Shown here: positions 50,101-62,300 of the stretch, in pieces
How the letters are laid out: every line of letters begins with the position of its first letter
Position numbering within the stretch: the stretch's first letter is position 1
DNA from: Rhabdornis inornatus
Taxonomy: Eukaryota > Chordata > Aves > Passeriformes > Rhabdornithidae
NCBI GenBank assembly: GCA_013397075.1
Contig: VWZS01000178.1
Coordinates: 1-64,000, forward strand
DNA length: 64,000 nt
Direction: 5' to 3'
Translations under genes and position numbers: made by a program
The notes under the pieces: generated by a model
Seen by the model: the letters and a program-made list of their open reading frames with translations, nothing else
Databases searched by the model: none
What the model was told of the DNA's origin: nothing

Positions 50101-53100
50101 TGATGAGAACTCTCTTAACCGAGTATGGGGCTGCAGAGAGAACTGTGTCATTTACATGGTGCAACATCTCTGTTGGGGCTTCACCTCAACCCATTCCCAA
50201 TGGTGAGTAGTGTTGATCACTTAAAAATCGAGAGCCATTAAACATTTTTGACCTTTGATCAAGGAAGGAGAAATCATGTAATGGAATTACATGATTGACT
50301 AAGTGACCTTATTCTGATATCAAAAATGGAGTATGGAAGATACTATTACTTTTCAAAAAGAAATTGTATGAAAAGCAGAGCCCTTAATAGGCCCAATGTC
50401 TACTTCTCAGCGGTCTGATTATCAGTGGCCTGATTGTCATGTGTGTAGTTCTGACCCAAGCTATAGAGATAAAAAGGGTAATAGCAGTCTGGGTGCTTGT
50501 CAGGCTGCATAGAAATATTCCGTTCTTTACACTAAGATATGTGCCCAAGTTGCAACATCATTGTTATATACTCATTATAAACAGGATTTTCTTCTGCTGA
50601 TCATCAATTTTTGAGTGAATGCTCCAAGAAGGGCTTACATTTTCTTTTCTTGTTGCTGTAAATTTTAAATAGGAACACAATATTGATGCAGAAATGACTG
50701 TTTATATGTTTTTTCCATACCTATAGGAAGACGTATATACTTAAAAATACCCATGCTCTTGGTTGCACCTTGGATCTATGAAATACTTAGAGCTATTATG
50801 GCTGAAGGTGGTGTAACTGACTGATATTCAGCCATTGTAAAAGCAAAGCTGATGCAACTGAGACAAAAAGTCACATATTCTGTATAGACTCTACTAAGAA
50901 GTCATTGCATGATCTTAGAAAGGAGGAAACAAAATGTGGAAGCAGCCCAGACTTTTGAATTCTTCTCCTAGAGGGATGATTTGGACACTTGCAGGACCAA
51001 GTGCAGCCCAGGACAGAGAAAAACCCCATAACCTTCTTTTTTGGAGGAACGGATGCTTGCTAGATGCCAATCAGCCATGAAAATGTGGGTTTTTTCAATT
51101 CATACCCATCTTTCTTGTACCTGCTTTAAGAACAGTGGTATGGGTTTTATTTCCACTCAAACAGTACTGATGAATCCCTGTATGCTCTAGTTCCCTTTTC
51201 TGTAGTGACAAGACACTTGCACACAGCTTCAAGGATAAGTCACAGGGCAACCTCTCTTTTAGGTTGCTATAACATTATACTGAGGTCCTGGCTATGTTCT
51301 TCTCTGCTTTTCATCTTACACCCTTAATGATTTTGTGCTCTTGGGGAGATCCCCTGTCCAGGTTCTTCCAATTTGGTAGAAGGCAAGCAGACCTTCTGCT
51401 CTACCAAAAGCTTACTGGGAATCACTGTGATCATGTAGATCTATACAAAAAACAGGGTCTGATGTGGCCCTTAGGGAAAGTGGAGTAGTGTAGCTTGCCA
51501 CAGCTAAACTTCCTTCCCTTATCCAAACAGCCCAGATCTGTCCAGGCTGTATAATGGAAATAATCCCTGGCTCATTGAGTTCCTCAGATTTTCCTGGGCA
51601 TTGTCTGATAGTTGCTACAGCCTAAAAATGAGCCTTGCCTTGCCTGGGAGACTGCTGGGAACTAATCGATATGGATGGTAGGAACAGTACTGAGCCGGTG
51701 TCCCAGACAGCTGCTATTTTTAGCAGTTTTCACATGCTTTTGAGTCTCCTGCAGGTCCTTTGCTCTCTTTTGCCTCCAGGCTGGCCCATACTATTAGGTG
51801 CTTCAATGCCTTTGTGAAAGGATATGTGCAGAGGAGATGTAGCTGTGATTTTATTATTTTAAAACCCCGATTTTCTTTTTTTATTCTTCGTATTTATCTT
51901 GTAAGTCATTTAGTTTAGTCCTGTTGCTTCTCACAAACTAAGATTCATTTGTTGCCCCCAAGATATTGTGACAAATAGTGAACAATCCATCTCTACTCAG
52001 TTCCTCCAAATCTCTGCTGTTTGTGATTTTCTGGATCTTTATCACAATCTTTTTTTGCCTTCTGCGAATGAGTTTTCATCTTTTTAGTAACTCTTCAAGG
52101 TCTCTCACATCTTCAGATATTATTTTTACCTTTTTGATTTATACTCTTAATATAGATGGTCAGGATTGTACTGATTCTTTAAAATGTGTGGAAGCATTCA
52201 CAAACTGACAGAATATAAAGAAATTTCTGTTTTGCTCTCACTTAATAGCCCTGAAAACCAGCTTAAGTGGTTTTGAAATTTATTGAGGATTTGCCCTTCC
52301 TCCACTTGACCTCTAGAGTATAATCACTTTGTAATTATTTCTGTTCCATACTTTTTATATGAGAGTTATGATGTTCTACTTTGATTTCTTTTTTTTTTTT
52401 ACTTTCTTTAGTTCTGTTGGGATCTTTAGTCATCTCTTGTTCAGATGTTTCTTGCAGCTGATAGTATTTGGTGTTTCAGGAAAGGTTGTTTATTGTAGTA
52501 TTTTGAGAAATAGTCACGGCATGTCCTGAAGGACTCAGTAAAGAAAAAAAATCAGATTTCACTGCCTAGATATCACAATTCTGGGAAATAACATTTGAGG
52601 ATAATTTGAAATGGTTTAATTATTTGACTTTGCTATCTTTTTAAATCCTCAAGTGGACCAATGAAATTATTTTCAAAGTAAACTGCATCTATTTTCCTGT
52701 AGCACCAGTCCATCACATATTAAAGACTGAAACCTAATATCACTAATTTTCCTTTTTTTTTAAAGTAACTCTCATCTCTTCCTTTTGTATTTTACTGTAT
52801 TGAATTGTAACTTTTTTTCTTTCCCTCTGTATGCAAATTTCAGACTTCCTGCCAAGAGCTGAAAATATTTTACAGTGAAGAGTGAAGAAATGAATGCCTG
52901 CAGCAAATCCTTTGGGTGGTTTGCTTTGCCTCTCTCACGTTCAAAAAAACTATACAATATCCAGTGGAGAGAAACTACCCCTTGCATCATATTTATTAGA
53001 TATATGTTGGTAACAATTATTCTTAAATCTACCTGCGTGTTTTCTTCACTTTTATAAACTTTGTTGATGTGCGTATGTTGATGTGTCACAATTGATAATT

Positions 53101-54219
53101 ATGAATTTGTGATTAGTTTTAATGGCTGTGGTTCAGTTCCCTAACTTCCAGCATTTCTGCAAGACCAGAATGCTGTATTCAAAACCTCCTGCAGGTACAG
53201 CTCGACAGGATATCTTGATTTGCCACTGTAATGGTTCAGATGAGAGTAGGATTGAAGGAACTAAATTGGGACGATAGATGTTGCAGGTAAACCCAAACAT
53301 TGTTAATGCTCAAACATGATCCGCCTATATTAAAACTTCGGTTTTCATTTCCAAGACTTACCTCCTGTAGGGCCAGGAGGATAAGGAGGTGGGTTGTTTC
53401 GGGTATAGTCTGTGTGATATCACAGTTGTAAGAAACAAAATTTGTGGGCATAACATAGCAAAGATGAAGATTTACTTATTCCAAGAATGGAGTTGTCAAC
53501 TCATCCCTAAGCCAGGCAGGTAGGGAGCTTCGGAAGGGTCTGCCTCAGGTCCCTGCTCATGTAACTAAAGCTTACATAAATAAAACTTTCCTAATGCCTG
53601 AGGTTTCAAAACAGATCAAGCAACCTCTGGTTTGAATTGTAAATTGATAGAGGTCACTTTACCTTTCCCAGTAAAAGAAGAACCTGCTGCAGTGAGGGAT
53701 AATGAGTAAAGCACTCTTGTACTGACCATGCTTTTAAAGGAAGAAGAGGAACACAGAGAAAATGAGCCCTTTCTGCTAGACTACCTCTTCAAATCAAAGA
53801 GTGTTACCATTTACTGCTCCTAAGTATTCCTCAGCAATAGCTGTCTGCTGGGAAATGGCCCTAGCTTGCTTGGAAGCATTTGTGACTCTGAGATTGAAGT
53901 GACTTGGGATTCATTCTGGGGTTTTTGCAACTGAGCCCTTATTTCTCCTTCTCTTACTGGCTAAATGCTATCTTCACTGGATGATGTTCAAGGTAAGAAG
54001 TTGTTTTCTCAGTATCTAAGTGATACTGAGACCAGAATGCTATATCTTCTTTAATAAAATTTTATTTTCATAGATAATGAAACTATGTAGCTAAAATTAT
54101 CTTGCTTGCTTCTGTTCAGACTCTTTGTACAGTATAGCTGCAATCCGACTGGAATTCCTAATCTGTAGGATTCGCTTTTCTGAAAACTTTTAAGATAAGC
54201 CCTAATAGACAGATTTTAC
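47101..54219. other. Gene-free AT-rich stretch
   Basis: No supported gene or element over 7 kb. At 48355-48457 a pyrimidine-rich acceptor (tttttccttgattatag) and a gag|gtaatg donor bracket about 103 bp with stops in all three frames. It could be a non-coding exon, but such pairs are common by chance. 47.75-48.0 kb holds atttgcat and aattaac words. Confidence 0.45.
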
Positions 54220-54270
54220 TTGTATGTATGTGTGTATGTATATATATACATATATATACATACACACACC
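54220..54270. repeat. (TG)n(TA)n(CA)n palindromic microsatellite
   Basis: The 40 bp at 54229-54268 equal their own reverse complement except at the central dinucleotide. The order is TG-rich, TA-rich, then CA-rich. Such DNA can extrude a hairpin and is often unstable. Confidence 0.85.
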
Positions 54271-57200
54271 CACTATATGCAAAAGTACTAATTTCCACTT
54301 TGCCTCGCCCCAGTTTCCCCAAAGGGTCTTATATGACTGCTATAGCAGGATCAAAAGATGTCCATATCTGCTTCCAGTCTAGACCAGCCGCAGAGTTCAG
54401 CAGCCAATATATGGAGGTCTGGAATTAGCCAAGGCAAGAAATTTTAAAGACAGTCTGTCGGCAACATTTATTGGCCAGTCACCTGCTGATAGAAGGTACC
54501 TACTATACTTTTGATTTATAGGGCTATAAATATCTTCTCTTTCATAAAATTAAAAAAATATTTTTGGTGGGTTTTTTTTTTCCAAAATGTGTATCAGGAG
54601 GTCTTACTCTCTTCCCTAGTAATAAATAAATGACCTTAAAATTATCATCCAGAAGTGAGAATTTTCTCCTTGGTCCAAAAGTATTCGCATCCACATTTTC
54701 CACTCCCCAGGTACAGCTGTTGCTGTGGTGTGAGCTGTCAGTGGCACAGAACAAGGCTTCCTCCTGAAGCCCTGCCACGTCTCCCTGTAAGGACCCAGGC
54801 TCTGCGGGAAGTGCTAAAAATGCAGAAAGAATTTGGGAGCCAGGGAGCATCAGACTGTAGGCTGATTATATATAGGGTATTTGCATTCCAGAATTTTTGC
54901 TGGAGCACAGGCTTGGCAGGCACCTGAGGAAAGGTGAGCAGCAGTGTGACACAGGGAAGTGTGGCTTTGGTAGCCCCATTTAAAACATCCTCCTGTCTTC
55001 TCTAGTCCAGACCAGCTCGTCTGGTGCCACTCATCCCGATGCACTCAGAGCAGCAGTATCCTGTAGCTGTTTTTGGTCTCAAAGGAGACAATCCTGACCT
55101 TGCCAAGAGGTCCCTGTGCCCAGGAAGATGGTTTGAGTTTGTTCCTAATGGGACCTGTGAGGAGAACAGGAAGGAGGAGCACTGCTCTTATGCCCTAGAA
55201 GAGCACAAAGGAGGAAGCTGATGAGTAAAAGAGGGAAGAAAACATTCTCTGCCTTTGCCTCTCCTCTAGACATAACCACAGTCCTCCACAGAAATCTCTC
55301 TCTGAAACCACATGGACTTCTCTCTTCTGCCCAGATGTTTGGATGTCCCTGGACCTTTCCTGTCTCTTGCTCAGCATCCCACATTCTCTTGCTCTGTTGT
55401 CCTCTTCCATCCTGCTTTTAAAGGAGTGATCTGCAGTGTCAGTTCTCCCTCTCTTCACTCAAAACTGCTCAAATCATCTCTCTCCCAGCCCTCTCTTTGA
55501 CCACCCATATGCAAGCATGGTCCTTTCAGCACCCCTCCTTCCTCCAGTTTGCCATCTTCTCTAAACAAATTAGTAGCAATTGGAGATTTAGCCATTTTCA
55601 AACTAGGAAGTGACTCTGTGGAATGTATACGCAACATTTAACTTTAACCATCCTTCATATGATTTACAAACAAATTTTAAACAGTATGTAAGTTTTTGTT
55701 TTGTTTTGTAAATGCTGGCAGAGTCATTATTTTTTTACTGCATTCAGAAAAAAAGCCTCCTAAAAATGTAAATGGACTAAAAAGAGGAGAAAAGTGTGAT
55801 GTAAATTGAGAGATACCTGCAAAGAAACACTCTTACAGATGGAAACATTAGTGTTATATTATTCTTCTGTTGAATCAGCAGTGAAACTTCAAGTCAGTTT
55901 AAACTCATTATAATTGAATTTCCTCTGTGATGTAGTTGTCAATGAAAAACTAGCATGCACCAGAGGGATGAAACTATTTTTTTTCTTTCATCTCTATTTC
56001 CATTACTCTGGCATTTTAAAAAACAGGCATAGTTTTCCTACAGGACTCAGAACATTTGATTTTTCAAGTTACCTATGGAATTCTGCCTTGTGAGGTGCAA
56101 AATGAACATGGGAAATCGCAAGATGTGATAGAAGTTCCCACAGAGTCCATTCTGATTAAGACTGTGTCCCTGAAGGATCCCCAGGAGTGGAGACAGGCAC
56201 TTGTTAAATGAGTCAACAGTTTCTATGGAAATGGAAAATAACCACTCTCTGAAGCTTCCTTTAAAAAACCCCCCAAAAAATATTTAGGTTGATTTTATAA
56301 ATTTTTTTACATTTGCTACGTCTTTCCAGACTGTGAACTTGATGGCTTTCTATACTAATAATGACTAGCAGTGTTGTTAGTCAAATTCTTTTCATGTATT
56401 TGGGCAGATTTATTAGCTTAGCTTAGTTTAGCTTAGCTTGTTAAAGAGACGTGGATCACTCTAGTCCACTTGTGTATGTGACCACACCTAGCTGATCACA
56501 TTTAGACATCTTGCTGTCTTTTTGTAGTGCTGTTTAGTCATAATTTGAGTTATTTTTCACCTTGAATGTCTATTGATGGATAAAATCATTACTTTTTAAC
56601 AGCAAACTTCTTTGCAAACTGCAATTACTCAACCTATTCTGTAACACAGCTGTGAAAACATTCAGGAGTCAATCGGCCAACAAGTCTTCTTTCAAATGTC
56701 AATGTCCTACCTGACAGTTGTGAGTCCTTTGGAAAATTCAGGTCACTGAGCACTCAAAATCAAGCTCCAAATGCAAAACAATCCGAAATCATGGATGGAT
56801 TTTATATCTGACTTTTTGCAATAGTAGCAGAAAAGCGTGTTTGAAGTTCTGCAAGATATATGCTAGGATGAATGGAAACCAATTTGTTCTTAAGCAAAAA
56901 TCCCAGAACAAGTATAAATATTAAATACTTTATGCTCAATTTAAACAATATATCTTCTATTGAAATAATACAATAAAAATCTTTCAAAAAAAAAATGCAG
57001 TGATTTTGTCCTTTAGAAAAAAGTAGCTAAGCATGACGGCTTGAAATTTTTGAAATTTGGTCTCACTTTGATGTGTCCTTTCAGCTTATAATAAATTTTT
57101 AGCTTCAATGAAATAGGACATAATTCCTGCTCCCTTCAATGGGCAGGGACATTGTCTGTGAGAGAGAAGAACTAAATCCTCATTCTGCCAGATGAGAAAA

Positions 57201-58879
57201 GCATTGTGTTTTTTCTATTATGAAAGAAGATATTGTCAGAAATACTCTACTCTCTTCTTCAGAAACAGATTAATCTAGCATCCAGCACTGTTGAGAGTGG
57301 CAGCCTTGTTGCTGAGATAAAAATACCGGGCCGCTTGGATTCACCATAACTTTCAGAACATGGTTCTCTGGAATGGCTTCACATAGTTCTGGCCACCTGG
57401 AAATATTGGAGACAGTGGATATAAATTAAAAGATTAAAAACAAACCAACTAAACAAACAAAAAAAAATTTCAAATTTCATTTGTCACTGCAGCCTTACTA
57501 GATGATCTCGTGATATTTTTGAGCAGTTCATATTCAGACTCCTGCTGTGTAACACACAGCATAACTCTTATTCCTGCAGCATTTATTTTAATCAGAACTT
57601 GTGGAATGAAGCCCCACCCAAACTAGAAAACTGCATGAATGTTCAGCCCCTATTCACATATATTTTGCTGCAAAATAATTGACTCTGAACAAATGAACTT
57701 TGATTTGCAACTCACCTCTTACATACTGTTAAGAAGTAAAAGAGAAATCAAGAAATTGTCATTAGCAAATCTCCACTGATATTGATCACCGCAGGTTTGA
57801 CAATGAAAGCAGTATATTTTATTGAAATTACTGCATTTAGTTTCTCTGGCAAGGTTTTGGTAGTCATACAAGTGAAAATAAATGTTTATTGAGTAGTTAT
57901 TGAGATGATGAGTCTTTTATTTTGAGCCATAGCCTTCACTTGGAGAGGATCTGGCATGGGAATAAGCTCTCTTATATCAATATAAATAATTAGGTATTGA
58001 TCAAGGGACTGTGGAAATAAAATAAAAACTAATACTTTATAGTATTTGAAAGAATGAATTATGTAACCAGAGAATGTCAGGCCTGAAAATTAGTGAACTG
58101 TGAGTAAAATGACAAAATAAGTGGATCTGAATCTGCATTAATAGAAGGCTAGTGGATGACAGTATAATTAATACAAATCACCTAGTACTAAGCATGTCTA
58201 TATTGAAAGCATGTTCTCTCAAAGAACTAAATGTTAGTGCAATGGTGTTGGTTTATTTCACTTGGGCTTATGTAAATCACCTTAATTTCATTGCATGGCT
58301 TTTTAATGAACAGGCTAAAACAATTTGAAGCTGACAGGATGTACGTTGATTAGATACTTTGCTTGTTCATACTATAGTTTTAAGGAAATAATTATGCTTT
58401 GGCAGGTTCTTGGTTCTTGGCTAAAGATTAGTGAATACTTTTACCAGCATCCTCAGTGTGAACTTCTAAGCTCACTGTTTCTGTATAACCAGACTCGTGG
58501 CCAGGATCTTTTATTTGATATAGCATTATCAGGTGCTGTCTTTTGGCATATTTTTGACTATTAAACTGTGAAAATGTGTGACCTAATTTTATGAAGTAAT
58601 AATGAGAACACATCACACACATGTCTAGGAGGAAAATGAGCCTGAATTCCTCCACCTGCAAGAGCAAACTGCAAGAAGATCAAAGACAGGGCTTTGACCT
58701 GGCCACAAGGGCTTCCCTGGCTGCCCCTGTGTTGGTCCTAAACCTCCTTGATAAGCTCCTCTCTCCCTCTCCTCCTCCAGTGCTGACAGCATTTTGTGGA
58801 AAAAAATTAAAATAGACACTTTTAATTTTAGGAGATCAGCCTGTGGATGTTGTGAACTGAACTGCTACAGACCACACAG
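54271..58879. other. Gene-free stretch
   Basis: 54.7-55.5 kb is somewhat GC-richer with several overlapping short frames on both strands; none shows a recognisable family. A (TTAGC)n-like run lies at 56413-56437. Nothing else is supported. Confidence 0.45.
56413..56437. repeat. (TTAGC)5, one variant unit
   Basis: Five pentamers, the third being ttagt. Confidence 0.85.
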
Positions 58880-59360
58880 TTTGGAACCAGCTATTTTCTT
58901 CATTGATTTGTTAATAGTGATCAATTAAATTTTATTGCTGAAGGAAGCAGATCACTGTCAGACTCTTTGGCTATATGTGTGCTGCTAAATATAATGTGCA
59001 AAAAGCTGTCCTTTGGTCCTGCATGCAAATGGCACATCATTCATGGCTTGTGTCCTTAGAACTAAACATTCTCCACCGTTGTGCATGCAGCAGGGAATAC
59101 ACCAGCAATTGTGTACTGTGGGTAATCACCCACTGGTGCTTGATAACGTGTTCAGATCCGTCTAATACTCCCTGGATGTTGACTAAGCAAAGCACATTAA
59201 GGTGATTAAAGACAGCTAAAATCTCATTTAGTAGATCAGTTAAAAGCATCATTGACACTCTTTGGAAACACATAGGCTGATGGATGAATAAAGAACAATC
59301 CGTGATATAACTGTAAATTATGAATACTGGCTTGTCAGAAAATGGTCTTATTTCTGTCAA
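58880..59360. promoter_or_regulatory. Possible conserved enhancer-like element
   Basis: Free of repeats and dense in transcription-factor-like words: tgcatgcaaat (POU octamer-like), agtgatcaattaaatttta and ggtgattaaagac (homeobox cores), ggatgaataaagaacaatcc (SOX-like aacaat). This is a judgement by texture. Only cross-species alignment can show conservation. Confidence 0.22.
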
Positions 59361-62300
59361 CAGATGGCCTTGCTCTTAACAAAGCAGTCAGTCACCTCTA
59401 CCCATGCTAACACAAAATGAGAAATTAGAAATGTTCAGGAAGACAACGTTCTGTGTAAAATACTGACATTTTTCTGAAAAAGATGAGACTCAAAAACCCA
59501 CACCCACAAAGATGTTAATCTCTGCTTTAAGGCAGCAGATCCAGTCTTACAAGTTTTTGAGGCTAATAGAATCCATGATAACAGGCTAAATCATGAATAG
59601 AATACAGGCCAAAGCTCATGGCCTTGCTGAGGAAACCCAGAGTTCACACTTGGGGAAGTAGTTACATTGTTCAGAGAAATAAAATCACCCAGTCTTAACT
59701 GAATCTTTTTCTTTGACACAGGACCAATGCTGATAGACAAAGATACCGCAGTCAGAAGCAGTTTGAGACTAATGAGTAATTCAAAATCCGAGTTCTCTAT
59801 GAAGAGCCAGAGCACCATGTTCTGCCCAAAACGTGACCAGTCCAAGCGTGAGCACTGTGAATCACGGGAAAAGATACGAGGAGCACCATGAGAGCATGTG
59901 CCTCATGGTCAAAGAGGTCAAAGGGCAGGTGCCTCATGACAGCACTGTTGGCTCCCAGGAATTCCTCATGGGAAACAACAAACAAGCAACTAACAAAATA
60001 GTTCCCATGAAATCAAATAGTATATATTAACTTTGGCATATGTACATGATTCTTATATTAGAAATAGCAGGACCAGTACTAAAGGAAGAGATATAGTGAC
60101 TGGAGGCTTCAGAACTCAATTCTTCTGAGTGTGTTAACTAAATCATATATGTTAACCACACCTTTCCCATTCCTTCCTCTCTCATGCATTATGACATATG
60201 ACATAGAGAACTGTCCATAAAATGCATAATAAAAAGGACTTGATATTAAAAGTTTGAGCTCTGGCTGTTGCTATGTAAAAGTACCCTTGTCTTGAGCAAA
60301 AACTGGATAAACAGGACTTTTGAAGCTATGAGGAGAGAATGTACTAAATGTACTCACAGGATAATTAATGTTCTTGCTGTTATCTGTATCTTTGTTTTAT
60401 CTAGTTATTTTGAATTCTATGTTACCCTGACAACTGAGTGATGGCCATGTATATTTAAAACTCATTGCTTAGTGAGAAAAGTTCATTTCACAAAAGATCT
60501 AAAGACCTAAACATATACTTTTGTGCAAATAGGAAAGCTGTAATTATGGTACCATTGGAAAAAAAAAAGGAGATACTGATACTGGATTAAATGGATGTGA
60601 AGGTATTGTTAAGTCATATCTCTCATGAAAAGGTAATGAATAAAAAAAAGAAAGAACTTGAGGAGCCATCAAGGTAACAGAAAATCTCTCAATGGAGAGT
60701 TGATGGCAATGGAAGGAGTTTTATATAAGGGATTTATGTACATAATTCTGTATATTGATTCTGAACTGTATTAGACCTTGAGCAGAAGAAGATCTGTGGA
60801 AGATCAATGACTTGCATTGAAGTGAGAAACTTATTTCATGTCAGTGATCCCCTCTGATCTGCAACTCTGTATCACAGTGGAGCTATTGGAGGCCACAGCG
60901 CACATTTTTCCTGTCAGCATTCCTAGAGAGCACAAGCATTATGAACCTCTTTAGGAGTTAACACAACTCTGTTGACTGACATAGAAAGAGAATTTATGAC
61001 CACGGTTCACCTCAGATCTGGGCTCATTTCATCCCTAGTGCTTTTCTGTACTTCTCTACAATGCTACTGTGTTGACCAGAGTATGAAAGAGAATAGTTAA
61101 TCACAATTTTCCGGAGGCATTAATAAGTTGGAGATTTCTCTGAGCAGTTATTAATTCCCAGCATCCAGGTTTCACATTCCTGTAAAGTTTTGGAAAGGTT
61201 CTGTGGCACATTTTGATTGTGAAATGAAAGCTGTGTTCCTGTACTACACACAACGAGACACATGGATATTCTCCTAAAAGCACAGAATACAGAGAAATTG
61301 AGACTGTTGCTTCTGAGGATTAGCACTATGTGATGGCTTCCACTTGGATAAAATATGTATCTATATCTGTACTCATGCTTGTTTATTTGCAGATATAGTG
61401 AGAACTGGTTTAGCACTGTAGCATATCAATGAAAACTCTTTGCTCCTGCAAGCTGGAACTAGTAAGACACACCTTGAGTGGCATGAGAGACTAGTAGGCG
61501 AGCAACATGCCTTTCACACATTAATATGCATGGCATATGTTTGCATTATGTTGAGCATATGGTACATATGTCTTGAAGGTCAAGGTCCTGCTCAGGAAGC
61601 AAGTCCTATAATTTGGAAATACAGTTTTGGGTAAGGGACTGTAACACAGACTACTCTTCATCTAATTGTCCTGAACAGGCTCGTTAATTATGTAGGGGAA
61701 GAGCTTCCAAGTAATTTGGAGAGTATCATTAAGGAAAAACAGACAAAGTGAGGCACCCTGTGCCAACACTGCTAGAGCTGGCTCTTTCTTAAACACCTCC
61801 TACACACTTGATGCTGGCAGAACCATTACAGCTTGCACATTCCACCCCTACTGTGAGCTTCATGTCAGAGTAACAGCTGTTGACAACAAGCCATAGAATT
61901 TATAAAGGGTGTGAATTATCTCTCACTTAACGTTTCTGCACAAACATTTACCAAATACAACTTAATCTATGTTTTCAAAAAAACTGTACTTGTATTTCAG
62001 CTCTTCCTGGGGCTGACCATAATGTTATTTTCAGGTTCATAAAAATTGAATGGAGGGCTAATGCCGGAAAAAAGAGCATTCTTTCTTTATATCTCATTCT
62101 CGCCCTATTCCAACCTCATATTTTTCTTTCTAAAATAAAGAATTTATAGAAAAATACAACTGTTTTATAGAATGTCACACCTAATAGTTATTTCACTGTT
62201 TAAGATATGACCTAAACTTAAAATAATATTCCAAAGTTTTTTTAAATTCTGTGATAATTTCAGAATACTATGCATAATAGTTCTTTTTTTTGTCTTTGTC

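Noticed and set aside
55024..55221. 65-codon ORF with Cys and acidic residues (SLCPGRW, CEENRKEEHC)
   Set aside because: It looked somewhat protein-like, but there is no recognisable family and several other frames overlap it. The acceptor-like cctgtcttctctag at 54991-55004 has no matching donor that I can find.
59833..60030. 65-codon ORF in a short non-repetitive patch
   Set aside because: No family is recognisable, an opposite-strand frame overlaps it, and there is no supporting promoter or polyadenylation arrangement.
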